DNA of 7,154 nucleotides, taken from the NCBI GenBank assembly GCA_947097375.1, contig CAMURE010000030.1, positions 1 through 7,154 on the forward strand, written 5' to 3'. Both the position numbers and the translations under genes were made by a program. The DNA is from an uncultured Candidatus Saccharibacteria bacterium (GTDB lineage Bacteria > Patescibacteria > Saccharimonadia > Saccharimonadales > Nanosynbacteraceae). This document shows positions 1 to 6,705 of this stretch, one piece after another. A model generated the notes under the pieces. That model made no database searches and was not told the origin of the DNA. It worked only from the letters and a program-made list of their open reading frames with translations. Each line of letters starts with the position of its first letter. Position 1 is the stretch's first letter.

Positions 1-221
1 CCGGCGCCCGCCTGCAGTTCGTCGAGCCGGATATGAAAACCGGCGACATCCTCAGCCTGGAGGACACATTCTCCGAGGAGGAATTAGCTGAATTTGCTCG
101 GCTTGTCGGCATTGTCTGGCGTAAAATAACCGCCCTGGAACTACCGGATATTTCTGGGTATTCAGCGGATTATAAGGGGATGGTGCAGTTTGAGGAGGAT
201 TTACTAACAGAGGCGGCGTAG
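1..221 (+). CDS. 3' end of a partial protein gene, function uncertain
   Basis: An open frame enters from the left edge (first complete codon at position 3) and ends at TAG 219-221, giving about 72 C-terminal residues. There is an internal ATG at 33, but the frame is open upstream of it and reads as ordinary protein, so the true start lies outside the window. The visible part is acidic, with a helical SEEELAEFARLVGIVWRKI stretch followed by LELPDISGYSADYKGM and a FEEDLL end. The W..I..L.LPD...Y...KG...FE pattern reminds me of the C-terminal tail of some CPR PD-(D/E)XK nuclease-family proteins. No catalytic motif is visible, so this is a weak family guess only. It is followed by a short gap and a strong promoter, so it is probably not co-transcribed with what follows. 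Confidence 0.75.
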   Translation, partial: GARLQFVEPDMKTGDILSLEDTFSEEELAEFARLVGIVWRKITALELPDISGYSADYKGMVQFEEDLLTEAA

Positions 222-240
222 GGAATTATCACAAAACCTA

Positions 241-269
241 TTGACATTTTTTGATTTTATTGATATAAA
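241..269 (+). promoter_or_regulatory. Strong sigma70-type promoter driving the structured RNA
   Basis: A perfect -35 box TTGACA (241-246) is followed by a 17-base AT-rich spacer and the -10 box TATAAA (264-269). A TG at 261-262 one base before the -10 adds an extended -10 element. The predicted start of transcription is about 275-277. No ribosome binding site and ATG follow at a usual distance; the next bases enter the three-way junction at 290-376. This supports a dedicated transcript for the RNA region rather than read-through from the upstream gene. Confidence 0.8.
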
Positions 270-289
270 TAGAATTGCTTTTGTTCGTG

Positions 290-376
290 GAGCTAACTCT
301 TGGTGAGACATCGCAAATGATACCAAACCCTGACCATGCTTCGCACAAAAGCGTGGTTCAACAGGGGAGTTAGCTC
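290..376 (+). other. 5' three-way junction domain of the structured RNA
   Basis: A perfect 10-bp closing stem (290-299 with 367-376, GAGCTAACTC/GAGTTAGCTC) encloses two arms. Arm one pairs 300-304 with 322-326 (TTGGT/ACCAA) around a 17-base loop. Arm two pairs 328-332 with 362-366 (CCCTG/CAGGG) and continues as 333-339 with 351-357, including a T337-G353 wobble. The closing stem is followed by TTTT (377-380). The shape is aptamer-like, but I do not recognise a known riboswitch. It could simply be the 5' domain of the large RNA, or a weak early attenuator because of the T run. Confidence 0.5.
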
Positions 377-490
377 TTTTCTACTGCCGCAACTTGCGGC
401 GGAGAGGGGGTGAAACCCTTGGCTGGAAACCAGACCGACGCGCGTAAACGCGCGCAGCAGAACTACAAGTCCGCTGCAAAAAGCGGAGCT

Positions 491-520
491 AGCAAACAAG
501 ACCTGGACGTCTTGTTTGCT
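491..520 (+). other. Perfect 12-bp hairpin in the structured RNA
   Basis: AGCAAACAAGAC (491-502) is perfectly complementary to GTCTTGTTTGCT (509-520) with a six-base loop CTGGAC. The 3' arm overlaps a second possible helix, 518-527 with 578-587 (GCTGCTTACG/CGTAAGCAGC), which would also break the 563-568/575-580 hairpin. The two pairings cannot fully form at once, although a shortened 521-524/581-584 helix is compatible with both hairpins. Confidence 0.55.
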
Positions 521-710
521 GCTTACGCAGCAGCACAGGCGAAGGAAAACTCCGCCTGCGGCACGAGCTATCAAGCTCGTAAGCAGCACTAACTAGTATT
601 GACGGTCGGGGTTTGTGCGACCTCGAAACCAGCTGACCTCCGCGGTCAGCAACAGAGCGTCCGTCCGCTCTCGGTCTGATTCGCCGACCGGTAGTCCGGA
701 AAAGAATCAA

Positions 711-781
711 GGGTGTGCTGGGTCAGGAGGCAAGGTTTTAAAAACCGCCGAGCCTCGCGGGTTCGACTCCCGCCACATCCA
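711..781 (+). other. tRNA-like structure resembling a tmRNA tRNA-like domain without the mRNA part
   Basis: The acceptor stem is 7 bp (711-717 GGGTGTG with 774-780 CACATCC, one G-U), followed by discriminator A781. The T arm has a 5-bp stem 757-761/769-773 and the classical 7-base loop TTCGACT (762-768). There is no proper D arm: only CTGGGTCAG (718-726) lies between the acceptor and the next stem. A 5-bp helix 727-731/752-756 (GAGGC/GCCTC) stacks directly under the T arm with no variable loop, and encloses only 20 bases with a small GGTTT/AAACC hairpin instead of a 7-base anticodon loop. CCA is not encoded; CTG follows A781. Known tmRNA ends share this layout: T arm next to helix P2, no D stem, and a 5' CTGG motif. 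Here the GATTCGAC D-loop motif is missing and the mRNA-like domain is absent between the two halves. It might instead be a tRNA pseudogene, or a tRNA mimic like the YrlA module. Confidence 0.55.
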
Positions 782-821
782 CTGGGGTGCGTGCTGTGTT
801 CAGTGTTGAGCTGCAGTACGT

Positions 822-856
822 GTGATAGACCAGTAACCTCCACTCTGGTCTATCAC
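822..856 (+). other. Perfect 12-bp hairpin displaying an anti-Shine-Dalgarno-like loop
   Basis: GTGATAGACCAG (822-833) pairs perfectly with CTGGTCTATCAC (845-856). The 11-base loop TAACCTCCACT contains ACCTCC (836-841), the same core as the anti-Shine-Dalgarno tail of 16S rRNA. A complementary GGAGG occurs upstream at 726-730 within the tRNA-like element, so an intramolecular kissing contact is possible. The hairpin is a direct observation; any binding role is inference. Confidence 0.55.
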
Positions 857-1107
857 GAAAACGGCGTTGTTTTCGCCCATCTAGCAACCGCTACAAGCGG
901 CTCGTTACTGCCATCATCAAGCAGTAACTTGAGCCAGCGGTATGGATAGGCTAAAGGGACCTTCACCTTTCAAGGTCTCGCCTGTTCATCGGAACGGAAT
1001 CTGCGTGCTTGTGACGCTACCGTTCTTAAATCCTCAGGATTCGCGAGTTTCACTCGTCGCTAGCAGCCCTCCCGGGCCGCTCCGAGCAGAACCGCTTGAG
1101 TCCACCA

Positions 1108-1143
1108 CCCCGCGTCAACGATGACGCGGGGATTTCACCTTTT
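1108..1143 (+). terminator. Probable intrinsic terminator of the structured RNA
   Basis: A perfect 9-bp GC-rich stem, CCCCGCGTC (1108-1116) with GACGCGGGG (1123-1131), has a six-base loop and is followed by ATTTCACCTTTT. The T tract is interrupted, so termination may be partial. It sits just before the -10 box of the next gene, a natural place to separate the RNA from the downstream unit. Confidence 0.55.
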
Positions 1144-1144
1144 G

Positions 1145-1153
1145 TGCTATAAT
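1145..1153 (+). promoter_or_regulatory. Extended -10 promoter of a leaderless gene
   Basis: TGCTATAAT gives a TG extended element (1145-1146) and a perfect TATAAT (1148-1153). I see no -35 match; its place is taken by the terminator hairpin. TATAAT ends 6 bases before the ATG at 1160, so transcription should start at or next to the start codon and leave no room for a ribosome binding site. Confidence 0.65.
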
Positions 1154-1159
1154 TGCCGT

Positions 1160-1765
1160 ATGAATCCAACTCAACCAAATTTCACAACCCCACCAGCCCC
1201 GCAGCCACCAACCGCCCAACCGGCAACACCGATCAAGCAAACTCAGGTTGAGCTTGCCGCGGGTGTCAACATCTTTAGTGGAACACCCGGACTACTGGAG
1301 TGGACTGCTGACAATCGTATTCGCCTCTACACTTCACAGACAGGTCAGTGGGTGCTTATGTTTGATATCACCCCATACGATATTGAGTTTGCATCATATC
1401 TCAATGGTGCATTATCCCTATCACCACGTCCGGCCTTAGGGTTACCACAAAAAAATTATTATATCATAATTGATAAGGGCGCCGCTGGCTCAAACCTTGC
1501 CGAAATAGGTGCTCGGCAGTTTGGAATCATCGGCACTGTCGCCAGTGCAGCCATTCTCACAAATGCAGCCAACCGCGAAGCAGCAACTGATGCTAACTGG
1601 TGGATACAAACCCTCACGAACTTCGGTGTTATGAAATCGGGCAACGCACTGACAATGAAACGGGAACGGAACTGGTCAATGCCATATATCATCGCGGGCA
1701 TCGCCAGCGGAGTTATCCTGCTAATCTTACTAATTGTCGCAATCGTCGCCGCTGCAAACAGTTAA
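1160..1765 (+). CDS. Hypothetical tail-anchored membrane protein (201 aa)
   Basis: I do not recognise this family. The first 35 or so residues are rich in Pro, Thr and Gln and look disordered. A compact middle region (about 36-105) alternates beta-like strands (LLEWTADNRIRLYT, GQWVLMFDI, NYYIIIDKG), loosely like a bacterial PH or GRAM-type membrane-associated fold; that is inference only. An Ala/Asn-rich helical part follows. A single hydrophobic helix at about 174-197 (MPYIIAGIASGVILLILL...) ends four residues before the C terminus, after a basic KRERNW stretch, suggesting a tail anchor with the bulk in the cytoplasm. I chose ATG 1160 over the in-frame ATG at 1121, because 1121 lies in the loop of the terminator hairpin and upstream of the -10 box. 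The stop at 1763-1765 is 8 bases before the dihydrouridine synthase start, so the two form one unit. Confidence 0.75.
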   Translation: MNPTQPNFTTPPAPQPPTAQPATPIKQTQVELAAGVNIFSGTPGLLEWTADNRIRLYTSQTGQWVLMFDITPYDIEFASYLNGALSLSPRPALGLPQKNYYIIIDKGAAGSNLAEIGARQFGIIGTVASAAILTNAANREAATDANWWIQTLTNFGVMKSGNALTMKRERNWSMPYIIAGIASGVILLILLIVAIVAAANS

Positions 1766-1773
1766 CGAGGAAC

Positions 1774-2724
1774 ATGTTGCATACCTTTTGGGACAATCTA
1801 CCGCAGCCGTTTTTCATCTTGGCGCCCATGGAAGCCGTCACCGACGTCGTCTTTCGCCATGTCGTGAAAAGGGCGGGTGCGCCCGACGTGTTTTTCACCG
1901 AGTTTGCCAATGCCACTGGCTGGGTACACGCCGGCGACAAAGCCATCGCTGGGCGGCTCGTCAAAACTGACGACGAACATCCACTAGTTGCTCAAATCTG
2001 GGGCGGCGAGCCGGGCGATATGGAGCAATTTGCCGCTCACTGCATGGAGCTCGGCTTTGACGGCATTGACATCAACATGGGCTGTCCCGCCAAATCCGCC
2101 ATCAAAAGTGGGGGAGCAGCACTGATCCGCCGACCTGACGTGGCGGTCGCCGCCATTACCGCTGCTAAAACCGCCGGGCTGCCAGTCAGTGTGAAAACAC
2201 GGCTGGGCTATTCACGCATTGACGAGTGGAAAGAATGGCTGGGCACGCTACTAGCACAAGACCTCGCCAACCTAACCATCCACCTCCGCACCAAAAAAGA
2301 AATGAGCAAAGTCCCGGCCCATTACGAACTAATCGACGACATCATCAAACTACGCGACGAAATCGCCCCGCAAACCCTGTTGACCATCAACGGCGACATC
2401 CGCGACCGTGCCCACGGTGAAGAACTATTTGCAGCCCACCCAGGCCTCAACGGCATCATGATCGGGCGGGGAGTGTTTCAGAATCCATTTTGTTTCGTAA
2501 AATCCGCAGACAGACCAATCACCAAATCAGAACTCCTCAGCTTGCTAAATTATCATCTTGACTTATTTGATGAATGGCAACCTCAATTAGGCCGCCCCTT
2601 TGAAACTCTGAAACGCTTCTTCAAAATCTACGTCCGCGACTTCGACGGCGCCAAAGAACTGCGTGAACAGTTGATGCACACCAAAAACACCGACGAAGTC
2701 CGCCAGATACTTGAAAAAATGTAA
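1774..2724 (+). CDS. dus: tRNA-dihydrouridine synthase
   Basis: FMN enzyme that uses NADPH to reduce uridines to dihydrouridine in the tRNA D loop. The 316-residue length fits the family. A TIM-barrel N-terminal part begins with ILAPMEAVTD at residues 15-24. The catalytic cysteine is in NMGCPAKSAIKSGGAALIRR (C104). FMN and tRNA motifs follow: VSVKTRLG (K141), TIHLRT (H170), TINGDI (204-209) and GIMIGRGVFQNPF (227-239). The C-terminal helical RNA-binding domain spans about 250-316. HLRTKKEMSKVPAHY replaces the HGRT-type sequence of E. coli DusB and marks a subfamily I also associate with Firmicutes. A longer frame starting at 1600 is rejected because its first 58 codons lie inside the previous gene. 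GAGGA (1767-1771) is only 2 bases from ATG 1774; the TTG at 1777 would have more normal spacing and is an alternative start. Which D position it modifies cannot be read here. Confidence 0.93.
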   Translation: MLHTFWDNLPQPFFILAPMEAVTDVVFRHVVKRAGAPDVFFTEFANATGWVHAGDKAIAGRLVKTDDEHPLVAQIWGGEPGDMEQFAAHCMELGFDGIDINMGCPAKSAIKSGGAALIRRPDVAVAAITAAKTAGLPVSVKTRLGYSRIDEWKEWLGTLLAQDLANLTIHLRTKKEMSKVPAHYELIDDIIKLRDEIAPQTLLTINGDIRDRAHGEELFAAHPGLNGIMIGRGVFQNPFCFVKSADRPITKSELLSLLNYHLDLFDEWQPQLGRPFETLKRFFKIYVRDFDGAKELREQLMHTKNTDEVRQILEKM

Positions 2725-2739
2725 TGCTTATGATATAAT
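2711..2739 (+). promoter_or_regulatory. Promoter of the leaderless kinase-like gene, inside the end of dus
   Basis: TTGAAA (2711-2716), a 17-base spacer and a perfect TATAAT (2734-2739) with TG at 2731-2732. The -35 box lies in the last codons of dus. TATAAT ends 6 bases before ATG 2746, the same spacing as at 1153/1160, so a leaderless mRNA is likely. An AGG at 2742-2744 is too close to the ATG to act as a normal ribosome binding site on read-through transcripts. Confidence 0.75.
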
Positions 2740-2745
2740 AAAGGT

Positions 2746-3612
2746 ATGGGTGAAATTAGCAGAGTTCCACTATCATCTATCAATCCCGAACAAACAACAA
2801 AGGGCTTAACACCCCGATTACAGCAACTACCAATGGATCATCTGTTATTAGTTTCTGACAATCATGAAACCGTAGACTCTTCAACGACAGCCGCCATACT
2901 TAGCCCAAGAGAAGATTACGAAACAGGACGCGATGATAGCGTACAAAAAGTACATTTCGCAGACCTGTCTGTATTAGGCGATAATGAAACACTTAGTACT
3001 CAACCAATAGCCATTAAACCTTTTGATGTCGAATGGCTAGCCACCCGTGATTATCGTACAGCAGTGCAGCTCAATGAGGGCGGGCATATAACGTTCGAGC
3101 CAATCGGCTTTTTACGAGAAGAAGATGAACAGGGCAAGAATAAAATCTGCACTATAACAAAGTTTGAACAAGGCGTAACAAGCTGTGATAACATTCTATG
3201 GGGAAATAACGAACGCCAAAGACCTGCTGATTCTAGTATATCTCTAGCACTCAGTATAGCAGCACAAAGCCTCATAATACTGCACGACAGAGGATTGCAT
3301 CATGGTGATTTTCAAGTCAAGAACACAGCCTATGACATAACCCAGCAGCCGCGTATTATTGACCTGACTAGTGTAAAGAAACAAAACGACCCATATAAAT
3401 TTGGCGAAGATTTGTCGCTATACTTAAGTTCACTGTCGCGATATGGCAGACAAACACCCTACCCAACAGAAGAGCAGGTCGAATATCTATTCCTGCGGTC
3501 ATATCATGATCAGATTGACAATATATTTCCTAACAGTAAAAGACAGACAATGCGTGAAATCATCGCCTGCCTAGCTATCAACATTAGTGATGTCATGAAT
3601 GATCGCTACTAG
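2746..3612 (+). CDS. Divergent protein-kinase-fold protein (288 aa), substrate unknown
   Basis: The second half carries a kinase-type active site. HHGDFQVKN (185-193) matches the catalytic loop HxDxxxxN, with D188 as the likely catalytic base and N193 as a metal ligand. IIDL (204-207) stands at the DFG position, with D206 as the second metal ligand, and PIAIKPFD (87-94) looks like the beta-3 strand with K91. Gly-rich loop and alphaC glutamate are not obvious. HGD plus IDL is typical of atypical kinases (Kdo/WaaP-like, RIO/Bud32-like, aminoglycoside phosphotransferase-like) rather than Hanks-type kinases. The first 80 or so residues are polar, with no recognised domain, and I see no membrane helix. 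The target could be a protein, sugar or small molecule. The gene has its own promoter, is visibly AT-richer than its neighbours (possible transfer), and its stop overlaps that of atpC on the other strand. Confidence 0.72.
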   Translation: MGEISRVPLSSINPEQTTKGLTPRLQQLPMDHLLLVSDNHETVDSSTTAAILSPREDYETGRDDSVQKVHFADLSVLGDNETLSTQPIAIKPFDVEWLATRDYRTAVQLNEGGHITFEPIGFLREEDEQGKNKICTITKFEQGVTSCDNILWGNNERQRPADSSISLALSIAAQSLIILHDRGLHHGDFQVKNTAYDITQQPRIIDLTSVKKQNDPYKFGEDLSLYLSSLSRYGRQTPYPTEEQVEYLFLRSYHDQIDNIFPNSKRQTMREIIACLAINISDVMNDRY

Positions 3613-4028
3613 CGTCGTCGCTTGCGTCGTTGCAAATCCGCCACTTTCAACCGCACCATGTGTCGGTCGATGAGCTGTTTGGCCTTTTCGCGTTCTATTT
3701 GGTCGTCGGCGTTGTCACGGGCTGCGATGGCTCGTTCCAGTGCCGCCTGAGTTTCCGCCTCGATGATGTCGTCACCATGATCGGCTTCATCAACCAAAAT
3801 CCGCACGCCTGTTTGATCAATTTCTACCACGCCGCCGGAGATAGCAAAAAATTCTTCTTCCTGCGTCTCCTTGGTGCGACGGACAGTGATGACGCCGCCC
3901 CTCGCCACCGTCACCAGCGGTTCGTGACTCGGCAGCACCGAAATCTCGCCGTCAATCGTCGGGATGGTTACCGAGTAGACCGCCTCATCGAGCTTGACAC
4001 CACCGAGCGTTACTAGCTTCAAATTCAT
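3609..4028 (-). CDS. atpC: ATP synthase F1 epsilon subunit
   Basis: Epsilon sits on the gamma stalk, links rotor to ring and can inhibit ATP hydrolysis. At 139 residues it has the usual size. The N-terminal beta-sandwich (about 1-85) shows the family pattern: LVTLGGVKLDEAVYSVTIPT, DGEISVLPSHEPLVT and EEEFFAISGGVVEI. The C-terminal helical hairpin (about 88-139) is charged and ends in RRKRRR, a strongly basic tail. The ATG at 4026-4028 is preceded by AAGGA (4037-4041) with 8-base spacing; that site lies in the last codons of atpD. The gap to the atpD stop (4033-4035) is 4 bases, so translation is probably coupled. The TAG stop lies at 3609-3611. Confidence 0.95.
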   Translation of the reverse strand: MNLKLVTLGGVKLDEAVYSVTIPTIDGEISVLPSHEPLVTVARGGVITVRRTKETQEEEFFAISGGVVEIDQTGVRILVDEADHGDDIIEAETQAALERAIAARDNADDQIEREKAKQLIDRHMVRLKVADLQRRKRRR

Positions 4029-4032
4029 CAGG

Positions 4033-5820
<1,788 letters not shown>

Positions 5821-5824
<4 letters not shown>

Positions 5825-6702
5825 TGTTCCATCGCCTCCACGCCGCCAGAAATTTCGGCGAGCTCTTGGGTAATTGCACCTTGGCGAGCTTTGTTCATCG
5901 CCAGCGTCAAGTCATCCACCAGATCAGACGCGTTGTCTGTCGCATTCTTCATAGCCATCATCCGCATGGAGTGCTCTGAGGCGCGAGCGTCCAGTAGCGC
6001 CTGCAGCAATCGCGCACCTGTCAAACGGTTCGCCACGGCGTCCAGCACTTCTGGAATACTCGGCTCGTATTTAGCATCAGAAACCGTGTTCGAGACCTCG
6101 CTCGGATCGATCAATGCTTTGGTGCCCGCCGGCAGCAAGCGCGACAGCTCCGCCGTCTGCACCATGCTATTGACAAACCGCGTATACACCAGCGTCACCG
6201 CATCAACCTCGCCATTCTCAAACATGCTAATGGCGGTGTTCAAAATCGTGTGAAAGGTGAGTCCAGACGGCTGATCTGGCAGGTCCTCGTACGTACCGAT
6301 AATCTTCGTATCCCTCAGGCGCGAGGCAAACTGCGAAGCTCGGCGGCCGATGGTCAAGGTCAAGTTCTCAATGCCGCGCTCATCGTCACGCTTAAGTAGC
6401 TCCAGATATTTCTTCAAGACATTGGTGTTATACGCGCCGGCCAGGCCTTTGTCGCTGGCAATGACGATGATCAAGCGCTTGGTAATTTTACGGCGCTTAA
6501 ACAGCGGGTGATTGTCGGTCGCACCCTGGCTGGCTAGGTAGCTCAGCAGTTCCTCGGCTGCCATGGTGTAGGGAGCTGATGCTTTGTCCGCCTCTTGGGC
6601 GCGGCGCATTTTGCTGGCCGCCACCAACTGCATCGCCTTGGTGATTTGCTTGGTCGAGTCCACCGAGCGAATGCGATTTTTCAGCGCACGAGTACTCGGC
6701 AT
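5821..6702 (-). CDS. atpG: ATP synthase F1 gamma subunit (rotor shaft)
   Basis: Gamma is the central shaft that turns inside the alpha3beta3 ring. It has 293 residues, close to the family norm. The N-terminal shaft helix MPSTRALKNRIRSVDSTKQI continues as TKAMQLVAASKMRRAQ. The middle domain carries LIIVIASDKGLAGAYNTNV (about 77-95), as in other gamma subunits. The C-terminal helix has the conserved ASEHSMRMMAMKNATDNA, then NKARQGAITQELAEISGG. Its GAGGAG ribosome binding site lies in the last two codons of atpA (the C-terminal Glu-Glu), with ATG at 6700-6702. It ends in TGA at 5821-5823, overlapping the next ATG by ATGA. The use of TGA as stop supports the standard code. Confidence 0.96.
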
Positions 6703-6705
6703 GGA

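Larger units (their letters stand above)
276..1143 (+). ncRNA. Large structured non-coding RNA (about 870 nt), family not recognised
   Basis: Between a consensus promoter and a GC-rich hairpin nearly every segment can pair locally. Stems seen directly: 290-299/367-376, 384-390/396-402, 408-411/415-418, 423-426/430-433, 439-444/449-454, 470-474/483-487, 491-502/509-520, 536-541/553-558, 563-568/575-580, 604-608/618-622, 632-638/644-650, 654-659/666-671, 672-676/686-690, 711-717/774-780, 727-731/752-756, 757-761/769-773, 822-833/845-856, 857-862/869-874, 904-911/921-928, 956-963/972-979, 992-997/1020-1025, 1029-1033/1037-1041, 1044-1048/1052-1056, 1066-1069/1074-1077. G-U pairs (337/353, 713/778, 957/978) work only as plus-strand RNA. 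I looked for and did not find the conserved motifs of RNase P RNA, SRP RNA, group I/II introns or a tmRNA tag. Size and density resemble the ornate large RNA classes (GOLLD, ROOL, OLE), but no family match is claimed. It could also be two or more adjacent RNAs, for example 276-710, 711-781 and 782-1143. Confidence 0.6.

Noticed and set aside
711..781. Functional tRNA-Leu(UAA) or tRNA-Lys
   Set aside because: TTTTAAA could be an anticodon loop, but neither register gives a 5-bp anticodon stem, there is no D stem, and leucine's long variable arm is missing.
276..1143. Complete tmRNA, RNase P RNA, SRP RNA or group I/II intron
   Set aside because: The TTCGACTCCCGCC end suggested tmRNA, but its acceptor partner is at 711, only 57 bases upstream, and no tag ending in ALAA-type residues is found. 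The conserved RNase P, SRP tetraloop and intron core motifs were not found on either strand.
1121..1159. N-terminal extension of the 201-aa protein from ATG 1121
   Set aside because: The ATG lies in the terminator hairpin and upstream of the TATAAT box at 1148-1153; the encoded 13 residues look like chance translation.
1600..1773. 58-residue N-terminal extension of the dihydrouridine synthase
   Set aside because: It lies entirely within the preceding gene in another frame and has no relation to the family. Homology begins just after 1774.
2281..2330. HLRT in place of HGRT in the dihydrouridine synthase as a novel active site
   Set aside because: The whole HLRT..EMSKVPAH pattern is, to my knowledge, typical of a known dihydrouridine synthase subfamily, so it is a subfamily marker rather than an oddity.
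3630..4016. Plus-strand open frame opposite atpC
   Set aside because: It is a shadow of atpC; the minus-strand product is a clear epsilon subunit and the plus-strand translation has no domain features.
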